DNA of 64,000 nucleotides from Synaphobranchus kaupii. Taxonomy: Eukaryota; Chordata; Actinopteri; Anguilliformes; Synaphobranchidae. The stretch is taken from positions 58,427,027 to 58,491,026 of the forward strand of contig CM056378.1 in the NCBI GenBank assembly GCA_029718625.1, in the 5' to 3' direction. Position numbers and translations under genes: made by a program. Under the pieces are notes generated by a model. The model worked only from the letters and a program-made list of their open reading frames with translations. It was not told the origin of the DNA and did not search any database. Positions 11,985 through 21,574 of the stretch are shown piece by piece. Every line of letters begins with the position of its first letter. Position 1 is the stretch's first letter.

Positions 11985-12569
11985 TCCCCATAGAGTTCTA
12001 TAGGAAAATGAGTCCGGAGAAATAACCCTTGCAGTGATCCATCCACATCTACTCCATATCTGGCAACAGAGTGATGGCTCGTTTGATAGCTCAGACCCTT
12101 GATAACTTACAGCCATTTAGCCAGCCATGTGTTCCATACTGTACCAGTGTAATTTACAGCTGAATCTAGTCTCACCCCCCAATTTCCATAGAGATCCATT
12201 CAAATGCAGAGAGGTTATAGTATCGCTTGTAACAGTACCTGAAAATAAGATAGACAGTTTTTTGATGTTGATGGTCACAGACTTCAGGAAGTAACAGCAT
12301 GTAAAGGATATGCGACCAAATATGAAATATGATACTTTAAAAATACGTTAAAGCAACGGGTATGAATACTTATGTAAATGATAAATTTTATTTTTTTATT
12401 TTTAATAAATTTGCAAAAATCTCAAAAAAACTTTTTTCACATTGTCATTATGGGGTGTTGTGTGTAGAATTTTGAGGGAAAAAATGAATTTAATCAATTT
12501 TGGAATAAGGCTGTAACAGAACAAAATGTGGAAAAAGTGAAGCGCTGTGAATACTTTCCGGATGCACTG
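11985..12569 (-). repeat. Composite dispersed repeat with one Tc1/mariner-type terminus (inverse of 25497-26103)
   Basis: The right edge, CCGGATGCACTGTA, is the terminus of a common teleost Tc1/mariner-type repeat (reverse complement TACAGTGCATCCGGAAAG). The body runs leftward through AACACCCCATAATGACAATG-type sequence into the block with GTAACAGTACCTGAAAATAA. The whole ~590 bp reappears nearly unchanged, inverted, at 25497-26103. The short ORFs it contains are identical in both copies because the repeat is, not because they code. Confidence 0.85.
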
Positions 12570-12711
12570 TATATGCATTTTTTCATGAGGTGTATATACA
12601 GTATGTATTTTTTCACATGGTATTCTGTTTTTAATTAACAAAGATTTTTCATTTTGCTTGACCAGACAGCAACCCTGATTTCAGCTACCCTACAATCATC
12701 ATCATCAGTTA

Positions 12712-12800
12712 ATTTTACCCTATTGCCCATGTTGGGATTTGAACCAGCAACTCTCTGGTTACCAGGCTACAGTCTTTACCTCTAGGCTACAACGCAATAA
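12712..12800 (-). repeat. tRNA-derived SINE fragment
   Basis: On the minus strand it reads GTAGCCTAGAGGTAAAG then GGTTCAAATCCCAACATG, the A- and B-box arrangement of a tRNA-derived SINE head. The short length and lack of a full cloverleaf argue against a real tRNA gene. Confidence 0.6.
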
Positions 12801-13267
12801 TCTGTTTTCAAAGCACTAGTGATCCAATACAATGTACCTCCGCTGAATGCCTTGTACACATTTGGCATAGATATGTCTTGAGCCAAGTTGAGCCAAGCTG
12901 TGAACAGCTCAGTTTGTATTGCTGCAGATTGTAGTGCCCTTTGATAAATTGGACTTTATCAATGAATTCAACTCTTCAACAAATGTCATTACAAAATTAA
13001 CCATAATATTTTGGATGAAATTATGACAAATATACCAAGTAAAGCAAAATATGTACACTTAAAGGATAAAGGAGATCCTGGATACATGTACAAATATTCA
13101 CAAATACAGTTTAAAATATTGGGAAACATTTATTTTTGAGGGTAAGAATGAGATCCTCACGTTATTCATATTTATTCAGTAATTCATATTTATTTAGTAA
13201 TTCATTAATATTTTTTTAAATAATTCAGTATTTATAATATTCATTAATAAAACACTGTTCTCATTCT

Positions 13268-13440
13268 TACTTGCTTCATTCTCAGTTGAACTTGCATCCT
13301 TCTCAGACTTGGGTTCAGTCTTTGACAGTCAAACATTTGTTGTACAGAGTTGAGGTGACAGTGGCTCAGTAAATTAAGGAACAGGCCTAGTAATCAAGAT
13401 TTCATGTTCTATTCCCACCTGGTGATGCACTGCCACTGTG
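13268..13440 (+). repeat. tRNA-derived SINE, left arm of an inverted pair
   Basis: GTGGCTCAGTAAATTAAGGA (A-box-like) is followed by ATGTTCTATTCCCACCTGG (B-box-like). Its inverted, diverged partner is at 13812-13990, and the pair can fold into a hairpin with a ~370-bp loop. Confidence 0.65.
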
Positions 13441-13514
13441 TGTAAGTGTCATTATTATTTAATGGCTTATTTGGGTTTGTGTGTGATTTTTTATTAGGCT
13501 CGTTTGCCACCTAA

Positions 13515-13610
13515 ATGGAACTCAGACCTGTAGCATAGTGGTTAGTGAGCAGGACTTTGAAGTTATTGATGTAAAGTTCAAATCACATTGCATCCCGAAT
13601 TGAAGTTTGT
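13515..13610 (+). repeat. Second tRNA-like SINE fragment
   Basis: TAGCATAGTGGTTAGTGAGC followed ~30 nt later by GTTCAAATCACATTGC resembles a decayed A/B-box pair. It lies in the loop between the inverted SINE copies. Confidence 0.4.
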
Positions 13611-13811
13611 GTTTTAAACATCTTTAAACAACGCCTACTTGAAATGGTTGATCCTCTATAAACATCTCTAGAAATGTTTAAACCATTAAATAAATTCTGA
13701 GAAGTAGATGCTACTGATCTAATATGCTGACCTCATGCAAGTCAAACAAACCGAAAATCCCAAAGCCTATAAAATAACATATTTAGGACAGTTGAATTCA
13801 CAATTAGATTA

Positions 13812-13990
13812 GATTGCCACCAGCTGGGAATTGGACATGCAATTTTGAGGTTAGTAGTCCTGTTCCTTAATCACAGAGCCACTTTCACTCAAACTCTGAT
13901 GGACAAATGTTAGCCCTTCAACCCACGTCTGAGTAAGAACAAATGTCTGACTGATGAAAGTCCTACTGAGAATGAAGCAAGTCTGAATGA
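13812..13990 (-). repeat. tRNA-derived SINE, right arm of an inverted pair
   Basis: The reverse complement repeats the order of 13268-13440: TTGCTTCATTCTCAGT, AGACATTTGTT, GTGGCTCTGTGATTAAGGAA, CCAATTCCCAGCTGGTG. Confidence 0.65.
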
Positions 13991-13997
13991 AAACAAA

Positions 13998-14164
13998 GGG
14001 CGCAATTTTCAGGTTCTTACTCATGTGTGCTAAGACAAGTGGTATGACATGGAATATGGGATGCTCTGAGTGTACTGTATGTTTAGACTCAGAGCATTCC
14101 ATTCAATATTCCATGCCACATTTTTACCACAGCGCACTGGAGTAAGAGCCTGAAAATTGCGCCC
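13998..14164. mobile_element. 167-bp foldback MITE
   Basis: Starts GGGCGCAATTTTCAGG and ends with the same sequence inverted. The arms continue through CATGGAATAT and GCTCTGAGT almost to the centre (~14075), so nearly the whole unit is one hairpin. No clear target duplication. Confidence 0.75.
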
Positions 14165-14328
14165 AGAGTGTTTTAAAATGGATGCTGTATATCAGATTAC
14201 TGACAAAACATCTAGGCTAATGTTAAAGTTTAAACACTGATGTACATTAACACTAAAATTGACATCTATTTAAAATGAAGCAAAAATAATATTTTTTTGC
14301 AATATATGATAAAATAGTTTAAAAAAAT

Positions 14329-14540
14329 GGTCCTATGTAGAACCCTTTCACCTTCCTTTTTTCCCCAAAAGGGTTCTTCAGATGAAAAGGGTTCTAGACA
14401 TAACCCTTTGCCTTACTAAGAACCCTTGAAAAATCCTTCCTTCTAAAAAGGGTTCTTTGGAAGAAAACGGTTGTAGATAGAACCCTTACCCGTCTGCTAA
14501 GAACCCTTTTGGAACCCTTTTTTTTTTTTTTTAGAGTGTA
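14329..14540. repeat. AAGGGTTCT-rich repeat (MITE-like)
   Basis: About ten occurrences of AAGGGTTCT / AGAACCCTT in both orientations over 200 bp, ending in poly-T and TTAGAGTGTA. This pattern is frequent in fish genomes and is usually treated as a small DNA-transposon relic. Confidence 0.6.
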
Positions 14541-17500
14541 ATATTGTGATTTTATTAAGATAATTATTAATGTGTAATTTTATTGATAATTAATTTAATT
14601 ATTAATCGAAGTTGCCCATTTTTAGTTTATAGTATATTCTCTTTTACGAATGGTATATAAAATTTTATGAGACTATGCCACCAGTTGTATAAGGATGGTA
14701 GAGGTGTGTCCCCTACATATTGGTGCCCCATGTTTTACTAATCATCTTGCTCACTGCTACCAGATTCATACATATTTCCTAGACATGTGTCTGCTAAGCA
14801 AATAGAATATGCCATGTGATTATGGGAGAGTGGTAGAAATTTCCATGGAGGAAAAAGCAAAACAAAGGTGAAAAAATTCCAAAAAACCCTTCCTTGTTTT
14901 AGTTATTCTCTGCATTTGAAAGAAGTTTCAGACTCATGAATGACATGTCGACAGTCTAATCTGAACTTAAACAAAGCAGGAGAGCTGAATGAGAGCTTGA
15001 GCAGTCTCTGTTAGAATAGGGATGGTATAATTGGTTCATTTCCCAAAAGAATGAGCCCATCGATGGCGCAAGCAGCTGGTTTTGTCTCCGTCTGTCGCCA
15101 CATGTGCAAAGCTGTGCTGTGCTCTGACAACTTATTTGCTTCTTGTCCCAGATGCTGTGATAACATTAACATTGCTGTAAACGATCAAAACATAAAGAAA
15201 AAGAAAGATGTAAAATTATTATATATCAATTTTATATCATGTGACAATGGTTTCACAGGGAGTATATAGCAAAAAACCTGATATAAGGATTTATATATAT
15301 ACTGTATATATATAAAAACCTATATAAGGATATTTGCCGTTGTTCACTGGGTGGATTTGATAAGCTCATTCACGTGCTCACAATTTTAGGATTATTTCTG
15401 ATTAATAAATGGATTGTGCGTAGCAACAATTACTTGTGCATATGGACATTTTATAAATCATTTGTTGGGAACATTTTATGAAATGATCGCACACTCATAT
15501 TTAGGATGAATTCAAAGATGATTTTATAAATGTATAAGAGTTGTAGCTCTATAGGCTATATCGGGGAGCAAAAGATTTGCACATCAATTGTCCATGTCAC
15601 ATAGGTTAGGTAAAAAATAAATATAAAAATGATTTTGAATTAAATAGTTTTTTAACGTTAGTTACTTACCCAGCTGTGCACGATAGGCTACGAACAGTGC
15701 TGCTCACTTCCATTGACAACAGGTTAGCTAAGCTTCTCTTGTTTACGCTGAGAGCAATAGCTGACATTATGTGCTGATATTTTCCTTATTAGGCTATAGG
15801 CTACGTTATATCATAGCCATTGTAGCTAGTTAACGTTAATAAAGACGTTTTTTCCAGTTACATATACATTTTAACCTCAAATAGCCTACGGATTGTGTTC
15901 AGATTCATATCTGTGAAAACCGCTTCAAATACATGATTTTTGAGTCAATGAATGAAAACTATGGAGCAGAAGAATGAAAACGCTACAACGTTAGACAAAA
16001 GTAGGCCTAACGTTAAACTCTGACTGTACGGAGGTTCTTAGCAAATAATTAGAATAAAGATGACACTCCAACTTATTTGATTTGATTAACCGTTACCTGG
16101 AAGAATTTGAACTATGTGCATAGTGTCAACTGGTCGAACACAGTAAATACAGTAAGCATTGGTCGAATATGCTTAGTTTAGCTTCCTTTAGGCTGCTTAG
16201 GAAAATAAATAATTTTTTTCCCCGACATGACCATGAACTGAATGAAATGTAATACACTGTAACATAGCCTACCCAAGACTCACTTGATTAGCTAGGGGGT
16301 AATCTGTGTTCAATTTCATAAAGTAGGCTATACAACTGTGGTGTGAGCGCGAAGGACAGGTGGCTCGCACCTAGGACACGCGGTTAATGACGTACGCTGT
16401 CATTATGGACAATGAGCTACACCTGTGCCCGTGGTAATACGGACTCCGGAGAGACTTTAAAAAAAGGCAGAGGCTGGTGCGCCAGGAGAAGGGGGGGCTC
16501 GGGTATTGTTGAGTAATTTAAAGTAATAATTATTGTTGATCCCGCTGGATGGAACACTATATTTAAATACCGGTCGAGAGCCATTGGACGACTCCTCTAA
16601 GTTTACAGCGAGTGAGTTGTTTATTGCAGTAATTACGTTCCCTGCTTGTACCTGTTCCTGGGTTGCTGACGGCTGGTGTAGGTTAATCGGGCCAGTCCAC
16701 AAGCTCAGACCCCACGGGGGGTCTTGCCAACAGATCTGGGGAAGTACATTTTTAACTCTAACTAAATAACTAACTAATAATTTGTACATGTGTGTGGTCG
16801 TCTGTGTCTGTCATAAATTATATGTTCATTTTTAATACGAACATGGAAGAAGGCAAATGAATTTAAGAGGGGAGTTAACCAAGTTGCCTTACTGGGGACG
16901 TAGAGTGTGTCACGATTAGCTATGTACCAGTTTTGACCCTATTTATTGTGTATAGTGCAGTGGGCTTGCATATCGATTTTTGCTGTGTATTTGAGGTATT
17001 TACAAAAAAAATCAGTCACGTGTGTCGTGTTCATTCTTTGGGCATATTTGGTGACATTCCAATTTTATTCCTTGCCGTGTGCATGATGAATTGTGTATAT
17101 AATAAAGTTGATTATCTTTTTCTACCTGCCTGTGTGGGAGTGCTCTTAAATTCTGACTTCGGACCTGACTGGTTTAAAGGTGGTGCAGTTTACATGCTAC
17201 TCTAATCTAATCCAGTATTTGCTCTCACCTCCGGGTGGATCAAAAGTAGAGGTTTATTACACAACATAGCTATAACTGAGGGTCCTCGCAATGGCCCGGG
17301 TTTGCGAGGAAACTTGCTTTCTGAAGCGAAAGCTTGACGAAATTAGCAAAAGTAACAAAGGATAGCTGAACTTGGGTGGGGCTCGACAAAGAGGCAATAT
17401 TTTATTACCAATCAGCTTTGTTCACTCCCCACTTGGGTCAATATGGCCTGCACTTTGTTCAGATTTAGGCTATATATCATCCTGCTTCATAGTTACAATG

Positions 17501-18677
17501 TGATTTCTATATTTTCAACAGTAGCTAACAGATGGATTCACCAGTCATTGCTATAATTTAGTGGATTGAGTATCGGATACAATATTAATTGTTGTAATTA
17601 TTTTTTATTGATGTCTTTCTTGTTAGGCACTGTGTTCAGATTTTGAATTGAATTGTCCTTAGGCCTTACTTTATTTTTCCAGTAATAACATTTAGATTTT
17701 TTTGTGTACACACACTTATCTGATAGTATGCTCACATTTAGTTCATCCTCACATTTAGTTCACATTTTGCATTTAATACTGGCTTGTCTATGGTATACTA
17801 ACATATACTATGGTATGTGTTAGATTCAGTTTACCCTACCACAGTTTGCCAATTCTGTTGGGCACACATGTATGTTGTGGGGGGGGGCGTAGCTGTACAG
17901 GTTTTAATTTTGTGAAATGAGCGCACAGAACAGTAACAACGCCTGTGGAGCTGTGAAGCGAGCGAGCAGAGAACCATCCGCGCGAGCAGTCAGAGCTGTG
18001 AGTGTGCAAACTTGATTTCCTCTCGCTCGCTCGCCAAGTTCGCTCCACTTCTTTGATTGGTCACTTCAAATACCGGCCTTGACTTGTGTGATTGGCCCAT
18101 TGATCGCAGAATCACAGATCCCCATTCAGCAGAAACCATTCTTAAAGGCTATAGATACAGCATTTCACCCCCTCTAGAGTCTCATATGGAGATAGCATTT
18201 CATAACACAGCTGGAACTGGAAGCACACAACTCATTCATTCATCTGCATTTTGTGTACATAGCGTTACTTCATCTGAGTATGAAGAGTGGAGTCAGAGAC
18301 AGAATCAGGCTCAATCATGTTGAATGTCAAATCTTTTGTGGTTGGGTTGGACAAGTAACAAATTTATAAACAAATTTTGCAATATGTAGCAATGCATCTC
18401 CATTGGTTTAGGTTACTCTATGCGGTGACGTTTCAAGATTCATGTAACCCCAGTGAGCAAAAGCCAGAATATTGACATCTAGAGTGCTGGAAATCTCTGA
18501 ATGAGAGGCGTTTTGAAATAAACGTGTCAATTTAGCCCAAGATAAAGTCTGGCTACATCCTAGCCGGTTAAAAAACTTTCACTTTTCAAACAAATTTAGC
18601 CGGTTTTTCACCTAGATGCAAGACAGCGTTTCACCATCCTTTCAACACAAAAATGTTCACTGGGACATTATGATATA
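14541..18677. other. No recognisable gene (4.1 kb)
   Basis: AT-rich at 14540-14640 and with a near-palindromic TATATA cluster at 15285-15320. A less AT-rich part (16320-17215) has a TATA-like TATATTTAAATA at 16559 and an AATAAAG near 17100, so it could be a decayed LTR or transcription unit, but no coding region supports this. 17875-18060 is GC-rich with clustered GCGAGCGAGC/CTCGCTCGCT. Confidence 0.45.
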
Positions 18678-18879
18678 CAGTGCCCTCCATAATTATTGGC
18701 ACCCCTGGTAAAGATGAGTAAAAAGGGTTATAGAAAATTCACCGTTTGGTGAATTAACTTAATCTCACACTGAAAAAATGAGAAAAATCCAACCTTTAAT
18801 TGAAGTAAATTTATTATGAGAAAAAACAAAACCACGTGTGCCACAATTATTGGCACCCCTGCATTTAATACTTTGCACA

Positions 18880-19060
18880 ACCTCCCTTTGCCAATAAAAT
18901 AGGTTTGGAGAATACAGAGCAAGGAATCTGAGACCATTCCTCTTTACAGAATCTCTCCAGATCATCCAGAGTCCTAGGTCCTCTCTAGTGCACTCTCCTC
19001 TTCAGCTCAGCCCACAGTTTTTCAATGGGGTTTAGGTCAGGGGACTGAGATGGCCATGGC
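18880..19060 (-). pseudogene. Tc1-like transposase remnant
   Basis: The minus strand reads [18 protein letters not shown], the conserved Tc1 block holding the last catalytic acidic residue, then DDLERFCKEEW across a TAG-type interruption. Only the C-terminal third of the DDE domain is recognisable. Confidence 0.75.
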
Positions 19061-19349
19061 AGAAGCTTGATTTTGTGTTCAGTTAATCATTTTTGTGTTG
19101 ATTTGGACGTATGTTTTGGATCATTGTCCTGCTGGAAGATCCAACGACAACCCAGTTTTAGTTTCCTGGCAGAGGTAGCCAGATTCAGATTTTACTTTTT
19201 AAGTATTGCCCTAACGGTAGATATGGGCATTTTCAGGTGAGTAGCTACTTTTCTATAGCCATTCCCTGACTTATGAAGCTCAACACACTTTTCCCTCATT
19301 TGATTTGTGTGTTCTCTTATCTTTCCCATGTTGATGTATGAATAAGGGG

Positions 19350-19661
19350 CTGCGTCCCAATATTCTTCACTCCCCAGCTCCTATACAATGTACCTGACAT
19401 TGCGGTTTACGTAGAGACATTAATTAATATGTAACCATTAATACGTAATTAAGATGTAATCAGCAACATTAGATTAAAACACAAAGATCCGTTTCCGGGG
19501 CACGGAGTAGAGGAGGTGGTAGTGGAGGAAGGGAGGGTGCATTTTTCAACTATTGGGGTGCGTCCCCCGTTCAGGCAGTTTTGCATACTTCCTGGTAGGA
19601 GAGGAGTGGTAGTCGGGGAGTGGAGGAAGGGAGGTGGGGAGTGAAGAATATTGGGACCCAG
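19350..19661. mobile_element. 312-bp MITE nested in the Tc1 element
   Basis: Ends CTGCGTCCCAATATTC at the left and the inverted GAATATTGGGACCCAG at the right, a ~26-bp terminal inverted repeat with one mismatch. Removing it joins AATAAGGGG to GGAATATGGCC, as in intact relatives of the Tc1 element. Flanking G runs hide the target duplication. The long TIR suggests a hAT- or Harbinger-type MITE. Confidence 0.75.
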
Positions 19662-20022
19662 GGAATATGGCCTCTGTGTCACCTCATATTTATACCCCAG
19701 TGAAACAGGAAGTTATGGATTACTGCTTGAAAGTTCCTAAACACTCTGATCAACTTTAAAAAGTAAAATATGAATGGAAAAAATGCTTCAGTTACATTTT
19801 GTTCATAAGAATTTCTAGGGTTGCCAATAATTGTGTCACACATGGTTTTGTTAAAAATTATTATTTCTTGATTTTTCTTTCTCAGAATTTACTTCAATTA
19901 AAGGTTGAATTTTTCTAATTTTTTCAGTGCGAGATTAAGCTAATTCACCAAAAGGTGAATTTTTTATAACCCTTTTTACCCATCTTTACCAGGTGGTGCC
20001 AACAATTGTGGAGGGCACTGTA

Positions 20023-20363
20023 TATCCAATACGTGAGTTGTCCTGACAGACCTAAGCCTATTGCGACTAGTTTTAGATATGACGCATTCTGCCCCAGAAA
20101 CATGAGTGTTATGTATCAAACACGTGCACAGGGCTGTGAGCGCAGTTTGTCAGCAAGTGATTACAAGGTACACTTCTCTCCTTAATGCATGTGCATTTAA
20201 AGGAGGAACGCGCAAATAACAGGTGGAGCTATTAGTGTGGCTGATTATGTATTCCGTTGAATACATTTCTGCATGAAATTTCTTCACCCCTAAAGCACAC
20301 GTGTAAATGAGCATATATAGGCATATAAAAGGAGTGTTGTTGCAGAGGTGACTTCCTCAAACA
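20023..20363 (+). promoter_or_regulatory. Putative 5' region of a Harbinger-type gene
   Basis: A TATA-like GCATATAAAAGGAG at 20321 lies ~40 bp upstream of the ATG at 20364. The sequence before it (AATGAGCATATATAGGC) fits the promoter part of the damaged Harbinger element that follows. Confidence 0.4.
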
Positions 20364-21240
20364 ATGGCTGTAGTAATTTTAGCAATACAGAGACACAGGT
20401 ATAGGCCTCGAAGACACACTGAGAGAATCCTTGCAACAAGAATCACACCTGTCATGGTTTGGCAGCCTTCTCTTCATCTCTACGGACGCTTCCTCTCGGC
20501 GCTGCGAGAGGGCACTCCTGTTGTACTTTTCCGCCGCCCGTGCCATGTTTTTCCGCTTCCCGGCACTTATCTGGCGTACCTGTTTCAGGTTTCCCGCTGG
20601 CTATATAAGCACTGTGCTTCCTTCTACCGGTGCTTTTGTGTCTTCATTGCCACAGCACAAAGCCAGTAACGTGGTATAGGTTACAGATGACCACTTGTCC
20701 TTTTTATTCAAAAAGAACACGCGGGACTTGTCTTTTAGAGTGTTAAGAGTTTTCGGTTTAGAATTCTTTTCTCTTCACTCTTTATTTCCTGCCTTGGTTT
20801 TTCTTTCCTGTCTCTCTTCTAGACCTAGTACCTTGGTTTTTCCCGTTTCATTTTGCCTCTGTTTGAGCTAGAGGCACTCTGTCTGTTTGTTTTTCTCTCT
20901 GCTCGAATCTGCGAGCATTCGCCCATTCTCCTGGGTCGCTATTATTTTGGCTTACGTCGGGATTGTTTTCCCTGTCTGTTTTATTTCTCTGCTCGAGTCT
21001 ACGAGCGTCGCCATATTTTTTGGGTTGTTATTATTTTGGCTTTAAGCCAGGAGGTTTTTTCCCTTTTCTTTTACGTTCTCCTTCCTTCTAGTGGCTATTC
21101 ACGTTTCATGGATAACTTTCTGATCCCCTCCTAGTCGCATCTGTTCCTCCGAACCCGACCCCCCTTATAACACCATTTAAACTCCTCGAGCAAGAAATCA
21201 ACAGACGGTATCGAGCAAGCAATCACACAATAATTACTCT
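20364..21240 (+). pseudogene. Harbinger transposase N-terminal exon split by an LTR
   Basis: Coding starts at 20364 (MAVVILAIQRHRYRPRR) and runs to 20449. After removal of 20450-21169 plus one copy of the 5-bp duplication, the same frame continues (TPFKLLEQEINRRYRASNHT) to about 21240. An Arg-rich segment followed by F-x-LLEQEINRRYR is the usual start of PIF/Harbinger nucleases just before their helix-turn-helix. The rest is lost: a truncated Tc1 element follows directly. Frame continuity across the insertion supports both the coding call and the LTR boundaries. Confidence 0.7.
20450..21169. mobile_element. Solo LTR (720 bp) inserted in the Harbinger exon
   Basis: ACACC at 20445-20449 and 21170-21174 forms a 5-bp target duplication. 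The insert starts TGTCATGGTTTGG, as many Ty3-type LTRs do, and has a TATA box (GGCTATATAAGC) at 20597. It ends TTATA rather than the usual CA. No internal coding or second LTR is present, so it is best read as a solo LTR. Confidence 0.65.
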
Positions 21241-21574
21241 TCTGGAATAAATAAAAGAGCTTTTATTTCTTTCATCACATTCCTAGTGGGTCAGAAGTTT
21301 ACATACACTCCGTTAGTATTTGGTAGCATTGCCTTTAAATTGTTTAACTTGGGTCAAAATTTTGGGTAGCCTTCCACAAGCTTCTCACAATAAGTTGCTG
21401 GAATTTTGGCCCATTCCTCCTGACAGAACTGGTGTAACTGGGTTTTGTAGGTAAGTCTGGGTTTGTAGGTCTCCTTCCTCGCACACGCCTTTTCAGTTCT
21501 GCCCACAAATTTTCGATTGGATTGAGGTCAGGACTTTGTGATGGCCACTCCAATACCTTGACTTTGTTGTTTAA
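21241..21574 (-). mobile_element. Tc1-like transposon 3' part (Sleeping-Beauty-related type)
   Basis: Minus-strand reading gives [20 protein letters not shown], the classic salmonid/teleost Tc1 C-terminal block with its catalytic acidic residue. It is followed by AGTGGGTCAGAAGTTTACAT-type 3' sequence (in inverse, 21286-21305). The terminal inverted repeat is lost at ~21240. The element resumes at 24297 after the TTAA insertion. Confidence 0.85.

Larger units (their letters stand above)
18678..20020 (-). mobile_element. Tc1-like transposon (defective)
   Basis: Terminal inverted repeats CAGTGCCCTCCATAATTATT and its inverted near-match (AACAATTGTGGAGGGCACTG) are flanked by TA (18676-18677, 20021-20022), as expected for Tc1/mariner. 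Transposase remnants lie on the minus strand. The interior is split by a 312-bp MITE at 19350-19661. Confidence 0.9.

Noticed and set aside
12402..12641. Identical peptide encoded here and at 25414-25671, suggesting a conserved protein
   Set aside because: Both are the same non-coding mariner-type repeat; identity comes from repeat copying and no transposase motif is present.
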